Shown one piece after another: positions 8,560 to 17,528 of a stretch of DNA of 64,000 nt. The position numbers were made by a program, and so were the translations under genes. The notes beneath the pieces were generated by a model. It saw only the letters and a program-made list of their open reading frames with translations. It had not been told where the DNA came from and did no database searches. The DNA lies in the NCBI GenBank assembly GCA_963747985.1, contig CAVVHG010000005.1, forward strand, positions 1-64,000. Direction: 5' to 3'. Positions within the stretch are counted from its first letter, which is position 1. Each line of letters opens with the position of its first letter. This DNA is from JACADW01 sp963747985. Lineage in GTDB: Bacteria > Acidobacteriota > UBA6911.

Positions 8560-9228
8560 CTATTTCAAGGCAAAGACCAGGAAATACTGGTAGGGCAGAA
8601 ACGTGTGCTCCCTGACCAACTGGAATCCGTTGGATTCCATCTGCCGCAGCAGGTCCTCGCGCGCGATCTTCATCTCAATCGGCGGCCCGATGGGCAGGGG
8701 CCTTTTTTGAAAGTCAACCATTGCCACACTCCCTCCCTGCCTCAGCATCCGTTTCATCAGCGCCAGGTAGTCGGTCTGCCGTTCGATGTGATGCCACGTG
8801 TCGCACAGAAAGAAAAGGTCAATCGACGCGTCTGGTAGAAGGGGGTTGTCAGGCTCTGCCAAAATTGTCACGACGTTTCTCAGGTTCAGATCGCGGATGC
8901 GCCTGTTCAGGTAGCGGATCATGTCGGGATTAATGTCGACCGCGTACACCCGTCCCCGTTCTCCCACGTGGTGCGCGAATCGCAGTGAGAAATATCCGGA
9001 ACCCGCCCCGATATCGGCGATCACCTCTCCTTCCTTCAGGTCGAGTGCCGCAACTACCTCCTGCGGCTTTTGATATGCGTCCCGCTGCGGATCCTCGAGG
9101 AAGGCGATGTAGGCCTTACTGTCCTGGTGGAGGCCATGCAGTTCCTCAGGGGTGCGCTTGACGGAGTCCTGCGCAGCAAGGAAGGGCCCCGCGAGAACCA
9201 GGACAAACGGCATGTATTTCGCTTTCAT
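8560..9228 (-). CDS. Class I SAM-dependent methyltransferase with signal peptide
   Basis: I chose the ATG at 9228, which gives 222 residues and places a signal peptide at the very N-terminus (MKAKYMPFVLVLAGPFLAAQ); GAGGGGGGAC lies just upstream. A typical class I methyltransferase fold follows: VIADIGAGSGYFSLRFA is motif I, GRVYAVDINPDMI motif II, and IDLFFLCDTWHHI the post-motif. It resembles the many small exported methyltransferase-like proteins of Acidobacteriota whose substrate is unknown. Export is puzzling because SAM is cytoplasmic. The gene follows the amidotransferase gene by about 40 bases and may be the last member of that operon. Confidence 0.8.
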   Translation of the reverse strand: MKAKYMPFVLVLAGPFLAAQDSVKRTPEELHGLHQDSKAYIAFLEDPQRDAYQKPQEVVAALDLKEGEVIADIGAGSGYFSLRFAHHVGERGRVYAVDINPDMIRYLNRRIRDLNLRNVVTILAEPDNPLLPDASIDLFFLCDTWHHIERQTDYLALMKRMLRQGGSVAMVDFQKRPLPIGPPIEMKIAREDLLRQMESNGFQLVREHTFLPYQYFLVFALK

Positions 9229-9267
9229 TATCAGTCCCCCCCTCACTGGGAGCACAAGTCAGGCGGA

Positions 9268-11937
9268 TTACGCGGGGATCGAAGACCAGTCCAGCTTGCC
9301 CGTTGCCGGGCTTGCCACGACTTTCCTGAAGACCTCTTTCGACCACTTGAGCACCCCGTCGACCATGAGCAGGTCATGACGTACGGAGATGCCGAACAAA
9401 TCCTGGTTGGTCAGAAGGTATGGCAGGATAACGTGAAAATCGGCCTGTTTGAAAGGAACAAAGCTCGCCCCGTTCAGCTGAGATTCGCTTACCGTCTTGT
9501 AGGGATCGTTGAGATAACACGCCCCTCCTGAGGCCAGGGAAAACAGGTTGTTCCCCGGGTACTTGGTCTCCAACCCGATGACCTCCCCACGCTCATCAAA
9601 GGCAAGACCGTTGATGATTACAAACCCGCCGCCCAGTTGTTCCCCGGCCATGAAGCTTTCGGCGCAGTAGTCCAGGCAGGTTCCGTTGATGACGGCACGG
9701 ATGCCGCCAACCGCGTTGATGAGGGGTCTCCCGGCGGCCGAGCCCATGACGTATGCCTCGCCGCCCTTCGCACCATAAAGAAACGTCTGACCGACATCGC
9801 CGAAAATCGCGATCCGGCCGGACTTCAGGATCTGTCCTACCTGATCCTGCGCATTCCCGTGGATGTAAATTTGTGCGCCGTCCATGCCCGAGCCGAGATA
9901 GTCGCCGCTGGAGCCGTAAACATCGATCCGCACATCAGCAGTATCGGGGCCCATCCCGCAACCGAGAAAACGATCGCCCCGCGCGCGGTACACGATGAAC
10001 CGCTTCCACCCTCTGCGATGTGCCTCAACAAGCAAGCGGGAAACACACTCCTGCCCCTCAGGCGCAAAACCTCTCGAATCGACGGCCAGGAACGCCTCCG
10101 AGCCGGGTGCGAGCGGCACCGGGTGAACCCATGCCGATCCGTGGTCCAGCCGTAAGACAGGAATGCCGTCCGACAGCCCTGATGCCGGCAGAGAGTCGAG
10201 GAGCCGATGGATAGCCTCGTCGATGGCTGCGAGGTGCACCGACCGCTTTTCGATCCCTGGATGCCAACGGCGGTCACGGAGGAAGGTGAGGGAACCGAGC
10301 GCGGTTTTCCATCCCGAATCCCGACGAAGGCACTCCACACCCTTCGCGAAAGCCTCAAAGTCGGCCCGCTGCAGATCCTTGCGCAACGTACCCGCAGCCT
10401 CCTGTTCCAAAAACGGGTGGCGTGCCGACGCCGGGATGGAGGCACTTCCCGTAAGTGCGCGATCGTCCGCGCCGGCGGCGCGGATCCACGTCGCGCCCTC
10501 AGGATCGCTGTCTTCATGCTCAGCTGTCAGAGCGAGCAGCCTCTCCGGCCCGGCGAGGAAGGATCGATGAAGTTCCGGCGATTCCTGCGTGTCCTTGATG
10601 GCCGGCCCGACCGCACGGATGGTGACTTCGTTGCCGAACTTGTCGCGGACATCGATAGTCGCCTTCCCATTGCTCTTCTTCAGAGTGTAGATGAACGCGC
10701 CGCCGTCGGTACAACTGCCTCCTCGCGCATTCCAGTAGCGGTCCGCAACAGGCGGAACGCTTCTGTCGTCGGCCGACACCTCCTCGAAGAAAGCATCGAT
10801 CGCCTGTTTCTCGGAAGCAATTGCTCCGTAGCTCTTGTCGCCCGCCTGCAGGGCAAAGACCTGGGGGCGGAGCATGGAAACATCCGTGATGCCGATGAGC
10901 TGGGGAGCGCCGGTGCGCGGCTCGGCACGCGCGACGATGAAAAACCAGGGGCCATCCGGGGACCCGTGCATGTGGGCGGTCTGGATCGCCCGGTAGATGC
11001 GCTGGCGCCGCTTGGACAGCCGCTCAAAGTCCCCTTCCGGCGTAGGCCCCAGAGCCTCGATGACAAACTCCAGCGGGTAGCCCAGGACACGTGCATAGAG
11101 GTCGAACAGAAGGACGGAGACTTCGGTGTCGGTGACGAACAAAGGCATGATGCCGCGCTGTCGCAAGTACTCCGTGACGGCGTAGTAGTTTGCGAAGTCG
11201 CCGTTGTGAACCAGTGCCTCGTGCAGCCCGGCAAACGGATGCGCCCCGCCCGGATGCCATACCCGGCCGCGGGTGGGATAGCGCTGGTGCCCGATCCAGA
11301 CATGCGCCTTGCATTCTTCGAGCCGGTAGAAACGCGAAACCTGCTCTGCGAAACCGACCGCCTTCAGGATCATGATGTCGCGGCCGTGAGAGAGCACGAA
11401 GGCCCTGGGAGGCTGGCATTTCGCGTAATACTTGAAGTTCAGGCGGAAGCTGTTCTGATAGACAAACTCGTCCTCGGCAGCCCCTTCATCCCGGATGCCG
11501 GTAGATTCGGCAAAAGCATCCAGCAGCCCGCGACGGACACGCGCGAAATAGCGCCAGACGGTCGGTGGCCGGACTTCGAGGCCGGCATCGCGGTGGTCGT
11601 CGAGGCTCTGCTGTTTCTCGGCGTGCGCGATATCGAACTTGTCCAGCAAAAACTCCTCCTCCACCTGCCCGCGTGCAGATTCTACGAGATAGGCAACATG
11701 GATGGCGTAATAGTCCCTGTACCCGCCAAAGAGCCCGACGGCCGCGACGCCCCCGCCCTTGCCGTTCCCGCGGTTCCGCATTTGCTCGCAGGAGCGGATG
11801 ATGTAGTGACCGTCGAGGGGTTCAGTGCCGATGATTCCGATTACCCCGCACCCGCCCTCCAGCGTCCGCCGCTCCGGGAGCGGTAGCGCGGCGACGAGGT
11901 TCATGCGTGAACGGGTGATGGCGTCGGCGATCCGCAT
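9268..11937 (-). CDS. Class II glutamine amidotransferase fused to a GXGXG domain (glutamate-synthase-like)
   Basis: I place the start at ATG 11937, 8 bases after the stop of the upstream gene, giving 889 residues; a longer frame to 12090 would overlap that gene. LEGGCGVIGIIG puts the nucleophile of a class II amidotransferase at Cys30, so a 29-residue propeptide is expected, as in GltB. Further amidotransferase motifs include WIGHQRYPTRGRVWHPGGAH and ALVHNGDFANYY. The C-terminal 250 residues are a GXGXG beta-helix (DVYGSSGDYLGSGMDGAQIY, GRIAIFGDVGQTFLYGAKGG), the structural domain at the GltB C-terminus. The central synthase domain that normally lies between is missing here but is encoded by the upstream gene. 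The predicted role is to release ammonia from glutamine and pass it to the FMN partner. Confidence 0.85.
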   Translation of the reverse strand: MRIADAITRSRMNLVAALPLPERRTLEGGCGVIGIIGTEPLDGHYIIRSCEQMRNRGNGKGGGVAAVGLFGGYRDYYAIHVAYLVESARGQVEEEFLLDKFDIAHAEKQQSLDDHRDAGLEVRPPTVWRYFARVRRGLLDAFAESTGIRDEGAAEDEFVYQNSFRLNFKYYAKCQPPRAFVLSHGRDIMILKAVGFAEQVSRFYRLEECKAHVWIGHQRYPTRGRVWHPGGAHPFAGLHEALVHNGDFANYYAVTEYLRQRGIMPLFVTDTEVSVLLFDLYARVLGYPLEFVIEALGPTPEGDFERLSKRRQRIYRAIQTAHMHGSPDGPWFFIVARAEPRTGAPQLIGITDVSMLRPQVFALQAGDKSYGAIASEKQAIDAFFEEVSADDRSVPPVADRYWNARGGSCTDGGAFIYTLKKSNGKATIDVRDKFGNEVTIRAVGPAIKDTQESPELHRSFLAGPERLLALTAEHEDSDPEGATWIRAAGADDRALTGSASIPASARHPFLEQEAAGTLRKDLQRADFEAFAKGVECLRRDSGWKTALGSLTFLRDRRWHPGIEKRSVHLAAIDEAIHRLLDSLPASGLSDGIPVLRLDHGSAWVHPVPLAPGSEAFLAVDSRGFAPEGQECVSRLLVEAHRRGWKRFIVYRARGDRFLGCGMGPDTADVRIDVYGSSGDYLGSGMDGAQIYIHGNAQDQVGQILKSGRIAIFGDVGQTFLYGAKGGEAYVMGSAAGRPLINAVGGIRAVINGTCLDYCAESFMAGEQLGGGFVIINGLAFDERGEVIGLETKYPGNNLFSLASGGACYLNDPYKTVSESQLNGASFVPFKQADFHVILPYLLTNQDLFGISVRHDLLMVDGVLKWSKEVFRKVVASPATGKLDWSSIPA

Positions 11938-11945
11938 CTGGGTCT

Positions 11946-14873
11946 TCACGCTGTGGTCGGCTCCGTGAAACGCAACAGGTCTCGGCGACCTCTGAGCTCG
12001 GCGATGCTGCTCAGGCCAAGGCCGCGCAATCGTGTCTGCATGTAACAGGACCAACTTGCATACAAGTTCACGATGCGGTCCCGGACCCACTCAGCCGCGA
12101 GTTGTGGCGCCAGGTCCGGGTCGGTGGTGGCGATCCCGATGGGGCAACCCCGGTCGCGCTCGCAGTTGCCGCAGCGAACACAGTCGATGGCTACAAGTTC
12201 CGCCGTCCCGATTACGACTCCGTCCGCACCGAGGGCAACGGACTTCAGGACGTCTTCGGCGGTCCGGATGCCGCCACTTACCATGAGCACCACTTCATCC
12301 CGGATGCCTTCGCCCACAAGGAAGTCGTGAACCTGGGCCGTCGCGTACTCGATTGGCTGTGCGATGTTCTTCTTGGCGATGTCGGGAGCAGCCCCGGTGC
12401 CGCCATAGGCGCCGTCCAGGTGGATGATGTTCGCGCCCGCATGGTAACTGCCGACCGCGACCATATCTACATCGGCCGGCGTCGATACCTTGACGGACAC
12501 AAGCAAATCCGGGTGAATTGCCCGCAGCCAATCGACATGCTTCTTGTGGTCCTCGACGGAGTAAACGCTGTGAAACGGAAAGGGCGAGAAGAGTCCCGTC
12601 CCGGGAACCGCCTCGCGCATGGCAGCCACTTGCGGAGTGTTCTTCTCCGCGAGCAGGTGGCCGCCCAGTCCCGGCTTGGCACCCTGCGCGTACTTGAATT
12701 CCACAAGCCGGGCGCGCTGAATCGTCTCCTCGCGGACGCCGAACAAGCCGGTTGCGACCTGCGTGATGACGTGCGGGGCATAGGGGGCCAGTTCTTCCGG
12801 ATATCCACCCTCGCCCGTCGAGGTGAACGTGCCGATGCGCTGGGCAGCCATGGCACGCCCCAGCATTACCTGGAGCGAAACGGAACCAAACGACATTCCG
12901 CCGCCATAGATCGGTATCGGGATGGTGATGCGGGGGCCATCGGGCCGCCTGTTGAGCGGGATGGATAGATCCATCTGCCCGTCAGTTGCGGTTGATCCTG
13001 CGCCCTCCGCCAGTACCATCGCGTCAAAACCTCCGCCGGAGGCCCCCCTGTTTCCCGCATCGGTCCCCGACGGCGGTATCCCGGTAAGCGCCTGCCGCCA
13101 GGTCTCGCGCAATAAGGTCGCCGTCCACCGGCGGTCGCCCAGGACCTTCTCGACCGGGTCTTCTTCGATCCGCAGCGCTTCCCATGGGCAAACACGCACG
13201 CAGCACCAGTCGTTCTTCAGGCAGTCGGGCCCGATGCACCGGGCGTGAAGCGGTTCGTCCAGCATGGCCTTCCCGTCCTTCCGGCGGTGCACCTTGTAGC
13301 GGCAGGTGTCGGCGCAGATCCCGCAGTCGGTGCAACGCGAGCGATCGACGATGACTCGATGAAAGCCAATGCGGTAAGGGAAGCGGACTCCAGCCTCCGC
13401 CCGCTCCTGTTCCAGGAACAAAGCGGGCGCGCTGCGGCGCAGCGCGCCGTCAGCGCCGCTGGTGAGGACTGACATCGTGGCAGCAGCCGGCGGGCATTCA
13501 GGGGATTTCAGCCCGATGCGTTCCATGAAATCCTTGCGCGCCGCATCGGCAAAGACCGCGCGGCCGGTCTCGCCCCGGAGCCTGCGCACGTCACGGATGC
13601 CCATGGCTCCAAGGACCTCGAGAAGCTGATCCCGCCAGGACAGCATCAGGTTGATGACCCGCGCCGCACCCCAGCGCGGGTCCGCGGTCTCGATGCCGCG
13701 CGGACACGGACTGCCCTCATTGCACTTGCCGCAAACCGTGCATTCCATGGCAACAAGGAGAGGGACATCGACCACAACCGCATCTGCGCCGAGGATGATC
13801 GTCTTGGGAACGTGCTCCGCAGCCGCCACGCCCCCCGAAGCAAGAAGTGTGACGCGGTCACGCACGCCTTGCTCCACCAGCAGCCTGTGGGATGCCCTGA
13901 GGCAGTCCAGCATCCGAACTCCACCCTCGCCGCGACCGTGTATGTCGGCGCTAAGGTGGATCGCCTCTGCGCCCTGCCTGGAGAGCCGGAGTATCTCGTG
14001 CTCGACCTCGTGCCTGGCGGGGACCCGCAGAATTGTGAGGAGGTGCGGATTGATCTTGTGCGCGCTTTCAACCGCGCCGATCGGGTCGCCGTTCGGCTCG
14101 ATCTCGATCATCGTCGCCCACTCCAGGGTCTCCCGTTTCGACTCCAGATCTCCCGGATTCAAGCGAACCACCAGGTGGTTGTAGTACTCCGAGTAACGAC
14201 CGGGATTCTGATCGGATCGAAGAGTCAGGTAGGTCGTGAGTTGGCTTGCTGCAAGGGCCAGCGCGGAGATGACACCCTCTCCGGGTGTGAAAGGGAGCGA
14301 ACCGAACAGGATCGGGATCGGGATCTCCCGGCTCGGTGGGATGAGCGACTTGAGGTTCCAATGTGCATCGAACTGCATGTCGCACAGGTCGCTCACCGTG
14401 CGCCCAAGGTGAACCGTGGTGGAGATGTGCTCCCGTCCGTGGATGCCGTCGCGCGTCGGGCGCACGATTTCGGACATGTCGGTCCAGATGTTGTCGTAGC
14501 CGTCACCGTCGAACGGGCCGCCGTAACCGGCCCCGCTCACCGGTATCTTCCCGGCAGAGGCCTGCTCCTGCAGGGAAGAGATGATTGCCGGGGTATAGAC
14601 CTGGTCGCCGAGCCTCAGGTACTCCTCGCATGGATGCATGCTCAGCGCCCCGCGCGGGCACTGCAGAATACAGGCAAAGCAGTTCCTGCAGCACGCCGGC
14701 TTGGGATCGGCCATCTTGCGTGGATCGGTCCCGGAGCGTTCGTGGCAGCCGTAGATACAGGCCCAGATGCACGTCCCGCAGTTGATGCAGCGATCGCTTC
14801 TCTCGATCCGGTGGGGACGCAGGATCGGATGGCGCGCGGGGGCTGGACGCGGCCCGAGGCGTTTCCCGTTCAT
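11946..14873 (-). CDS. Glutamate-synthase-like FMN protein with duplicated domain and ferredoxin modules
   Basis: This 975-residue protein has an N-terminal two-cluster ferredoxin (C29/32/35/39 and C62/65/68/72). Next comes a degenerate glutamate-synthase barrel (about 90-450) ending in LLASGGVAAAEHVPKTIILG and a Cys cluster C378/381/384/390. A second ferredoxin pair follows (C514/517/520/524 and around C546-C562). The last part is a full synthase FMN domain (about 640-970) with YGGGMSFGSVS, STGEGGYPEEL, EFKYAQGAKPGLGGHL, HLDGAYGGTGAAP and LMVSGGIRTAEDVLKSVALG, then C898/901/904/910. The ends of the two barrels align well with each other (GADAVVVD/GADGVVIG, CTVCGKC/CVRCGNC, then RGIETADP/IGIATTDP), so an internal duplication is evident; only the second copy keeps the substrate-side motifs. 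The gene overlaps the upstream dehydrogenase by 4 bases (ATGA). Confidence 0.85.
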   Translation of the reverse strand: MNGKRLGPRPAPARHPILRPHRIERSDRCINCGTCIWACIYGCHERSGTDPRKMADPKPACCRNCFACILQCPRGALSMHPCEEYLRLGDQVYTPAIISSLQEQASAGKIPVSGAGYGGPFDGDGYDNIWTDMSEIVRPTRDGIHGREHISTTVHLGRTVSDLCDMQFDAHWNLKSLIPPSREIPIPILFGSLPFTPGEGVISALALAASQLTTYLTLRSDQNPGRYSEYYNHLVVRLNPGDLESKRETLEWATMIEIEPNGDPIGAVESAHKINPHLLTILRVPARHEVEHEILRLSRQGAEAIHLSADIHGRGEGGVRMLDCLRASHRLLVEQGVRDRVTLLASGGVAAAEHVPKTIILGADAVVVDVPLLVAMECTVCGKCNEGSPCPRGIETADPRWGAARVINLMLSWRDQLLEVLGAMGIRDVRRLRGETGRAVFADAARKDFMERIGLKSPECPPAAATMSVLTSGADGALRRSAPALFLEQERAEAGVRFPYRIGFHRVIVDRSRCTDCGICADTCRYKVHRRKDGKAMLDEPLHARCIGPDCLKNDWCCVRVCPWEALRIEEDPVEKVLGDRRWTATLLRETWRQALTGIPPSGTDAGNRGASGGGFDAMVLAEGAGSTATDGQMDLSIPLNRRPDGPRITIPIPIYGGGMSFGSVSLQVMLGRAMAAQRIGTFTSTGEGGYPEELAPYAPHVITQVATGLFGVREETIQRARLVEFKYAQGAKPGLGGHLLAEKNTPQVAAMREAVPGTGLFSPFPFHSVYSVEDHKKHVDWLRAIHPDLLVSVKVSTPADVDMVAVGSYHAGANIIHLDGAYGGTGAAPDIAKKNIAQPIEYATAQVHDFLVGEGIRDEVVLMVSGGIRTAEDVLKSVALGADGVVIGTAELVAIDCVRCGNCERDRGCPIGIATTDPDLAPQLAAEWVRDRIVNLYASWSCYMQTRLRGLGLSSIAELRGRRDLLRFTEPTTA

Positions 14874-17089
14874 GCCCGCACCTCCATTGTGCGCTGGACG
14901 TCCCGGAGCCCCGGAGGGATCTTACCGGGTGACCACTCCGGAATATCGAGCCCGAAAGTGACCCGGATCAGCTCGCGGTCCGCATCGAGCCTCCTTACGA
15001 AGCCCTGGACCAGCTCACGAGGATAGCCGTGCTTCTTTTCGATCCATCGCTCCAGGATCTGATAGCAGTCGCGAAGTGGAAGCCTGGTTTGGCAGACTTC
15101 CTCGCACAAACCGCAATGCAGGCACTGGAACGGCCTGTGGCTCTCGTCCTTTTGGATCTCCCTGCTGCCCAGCCATACATCGGCCATGCGAAGCTTGGAC
15201 CGGCCGGTGACAAGCTCGTCGCCGGTCAGGAGGTATGCGGGGCAGGCAGAGACGCAGGAACCGCAGGAAGTACACCGCAGAGAGGTCTGGGCAAGCAGGC
15301 TGCTGCCGTCGCCCTCTTCCGGGGACGGGACGACCCAACGGTGCGACGAAGAGAGACCACCGTTTCCGGCAGTGGCACGCAGTATCGGTGCAAATGCGGA
15401 TGCGATACAAAGACACAACCGGAAGACGGTCGGCCGGAAGAACAGGCCGGGGATGTTGAAGAAGCGGGTGCGCACGGCGAAGAATTTGTTGGGATTGAGG
15501 AGATGCCGAGGGTCCAGCTCCTCCTTCCGGCGCAGGAGCCGGTGTCTCTCTGCAGGCGAATACGAGCCGGCGATGAAGGGCGCATTCCAGGTGCCCAGGC
15601 CATACGCCCTCCCGCGCATGCTCAGGCCGTCGCGCATCAGGATCTGCACCAGTAAAAGGCGGAGAAGGTAGTTCCAGCCCCGGCCGGGGTCACAGGGGAA
15701 CGACGCGATGACCACACATGTGTCCGTGCCGTCGTCGGCACGCGAAACGATTGCTTCGATCGCAGGCTTGATCCCAAGACGCCGCGCCCGCCTCCGGGCG
15801 CGCTCGATGAAGGCCGGCACGGATTTCCTCGGCAGCACGACTTCGCTCGCCAGCAGGCCGGGGCCAAGGCGCTGTGCCTTGAGCGGGAAGAACCTTTCCG
15901 TCCAGAAATACCTGGCGGCCGGGCTGTTGGAAGCGGATCCGAACGCGGTCTCCCCCTCGGACTCCAGGAATTCGCGTTCCGCCCCGGCGTCGTCGAAGTG
16001 CACCAGGACCGCGTCATTCTCCTCGACGATCGGGAGATTGTGGCCGGTCCGGTCGGCAAAGAGGCTGTTCTCCTCCGCCATCCGCTGCCGGTCGTAGAAC
16101 ACGACGTGAGACGGCCGGTGCCCGCAGGCAACCAGGCGGCCCAGGGAATCGAAAGCATCCGCCACATCTCTGAAATACGCAAGCCTGGGACTGCTGGTCA
16201 GGGGCTTTGGCTTCACCCGCAGCGTGATCTCGGTGAAGATTCCCAACTGCCCCTCGGTGCCCAGGAAATCCGGCAGGTCACTCTCCGGGCCGCTCAGATC
16301 CATCGCCCTGCCATCCATGAGGACGATGCGCGCTCCCGCTACCGCGCGCGAAAAATGGCCGTAACCAAAACCGTCGATCCCGAGCCCCCCGGTCGATGCC
16401 CATCCCCCTACAGTGGAGAAGCGGCTCGATGGTGTGGTGATTGGCGCAAGACCTTGCCCCTCCAGGCGCGAGGCGAGATCGGCCCATCGCACGCCGGGCT
16501 GCAACCGGACTGTGAGACATGCGGGATCAACAGCCAGGATCTCCCTCATGGAGGAGAAATCCAGGACCATTCCGTTGCGAGTGGGCACTGAAGCGCCGAA
16601 GGCGGAGGAGGAGACGCCCCGGGGATAGACTGCGATCCTGTGTTTTGCGGCGAAGCCGAGCGCAGCCACCACATCGCTCTCCTGCCTGGGCTGCACCACC
16701 AGGAGGGGACGCGTTCTGTGCAGCGATTTCTCCAGGAAACGCGGGACCCGCGCCATGTCCCGGCTGTAGTTCCGGCGTTCGAAAGCGCCTGTTGCTACGC
16801 GACAGCGGTCCGAAAGCCGGGCGCGCAGTTCCGTTGCGAGCGATTCGATCTTCCGGTCCTGCGCCGGGGTGTCGAGATCGGCGAGGCGGCGCCAGTAGAT
16901 CCGGAGGCCGCCGCGGAGGAACCCGAAAAATACGAACGCCAGGACGTGCAGCGACGCGGCCAGCCCCAGCCGCGGTCTCTCACGATCCAGCAGACTGTTC
17001 AGCGAGCGCGGGACCTCCAGGCCATAGACCAGCCGTTGGTGTTCGGCCGATTTCCTGGCGCGTTCGACCCAGTAATCCGACCAGCTCAC
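14870..17089 (-). CDS. FAD-linked oxidase / two-cluster Fe-S dehydrogenase, membrane-associated
   Basis: The 739-residue product has a PCMH-type FAD domain at about 126-296 (LLVVQPRQESDVVAALGFAA, VYPRGVSSSAFGA, LQPGVRWADLASRLEGQGL, GTEGQLGIFTEITL), as in glycolate and D-lactate dehydrogenases (GlcD/Dld). The C-terminal GlcF-like module holds two 4Fe-4S motifs (C606/609/612/616 and C656/659/662/666). Hydrophobic stretches at about 43-60 and just before the Fe-S module suggest membrane contact. The protein therefore probably oxidises a D-2-hydroxyacid and passes electrons through Fe-S clusters. It is translationally coupled (4-base overlap) to the glutamate-synthase-like FMN gene, which carries ferredoxin modules. 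I infer that it replaces the NADPH-oxidising GltD subunit as electron donor. The substrate is unknown. Confidence 0.8.
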   Translation of the reverse strand: MSWSDYWVERARKSAEHQRLVYGLEVPRSLNSLLDRERPRLGLAASLHVLAFVFFGFLRGGLRIYWRRLADLDTPAQDRKIESLATELRARLSDRCRVATGAFERRNYSRDMARVPRFLEKSLHRTRPLLVVQPRQESDVVAALGFAAKHRIAVYPRGVSSSAFGASVPTRNGMVLDFSSMREILAVDPACLTVRLQPGVRWADLASRLEGQGLAPITTPSSRFSTVGGWASTGGLGIDGFGYGHFSRAVAGARIVLMDGRAMDLSGPESDLPDFLGTEGQLGIFTEITLRVKPKPLTSSPRLAYFRDVADAFDSLGRLVACGHRPSHVVFYDRQRMAEENSLFADRTGHNLPIVEENDAVLVHFDDAGAEREFLESEGETAFGSASNSPAARYFWTERFFPLKAQRLGPGLLASEVVLPRKSVPAFIERARRRARRLGIKPAIEAIVSRADDGTDTCVVIASFPCDPGRGWNYLLRLLLVQILMRDGLSMRGRAYGLGTWNAPFIAGSYSPAERHRLLRRKEELDPRHLLNPNKFFAVRTRFFNIPGLFFRPTVFRLCLCIASAFAPILRATAGNGGLSSSHRWVVPSPEEGDGSSLLAQTSLRCTSCGSCVSACPAYLLTGDELVTGRSKLRMADVWLGSREIQKDESHRPFQCLHCGLCEEVCQTRLPLRDCYQILERWIEKKHGYPRELVQGFVRRLDADRELIRVTFGLDIPEWSPGKIPPGLRDVQRTMEVRA

Positions 17090-17528
17090 GTCTCAGTCTC
17101 CGCAGTGATGAAGGCGACCGGTGATGCGAGCTCAAGGCTCAATTCCACCCCACCAACACGCTCACCGGCTTTCCGGCCGCGACGAAGATATGCGGAGGCG
17201 GCGGGAGTTGCAATCGTTTTCCTTCGACCAGGATATGGCCCCGAAACACGTTGGTAGATCTGACCGCAGAGGCATAAAACGCACGGAGATCAACAACCTT
17301 CTTGAAACTCGTCCAGCTTCGTCTAGAATGTGCGACGGCGCGCAACGTGCCGTGGAAAGCGGGCCGCGCCAACCATTCGGATCCACGAAGCAGAAAGGGA
17401 CTTTGCTCCGTTCCCGCCCTGCCGGGCTGGGGATGGATGGGCCGAAGCCGGTCTGCCTGATGATCATGGGTCGCAGTCTGGTGTTGGTAGGTCTGGTATC
17501 TTTACCAATCTAATCGGGAGGCAACGTT
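17090..17528. other. Intergenic region between divergent operons
   Basis: This 440-base stretch separates the minus-strand glutamate-synthase-like operon from the plus-strand aminotransferase, so it should hold two promoters. The aminotransferase has a GGGAGG site ending 8 bases before its ATG. A minus-strand frame ending at 17139 (FRGHILVEGKRLQLPPPPHI, then FVAAGKPVSVLVGWN) has a protein-like tail and might be a gene remnant, but it has no ribosome site and I cannot place it in a family. Confidence 0.35.

Noticed and set aside
10207..11886. Long plus-strand frame (559 aa) opposite the amidotransferase gene
   Set aside because: It mirrors codon positions of the real minus-strand gene, has no ribosome site and no family motifs; typical GC-rich shadow.
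13812..15026. Plus-strand frame (404 aa) crossing two minus-strand genes
   Set aside because: It spans the junction of two well-supported genes and shows no protein motifs.
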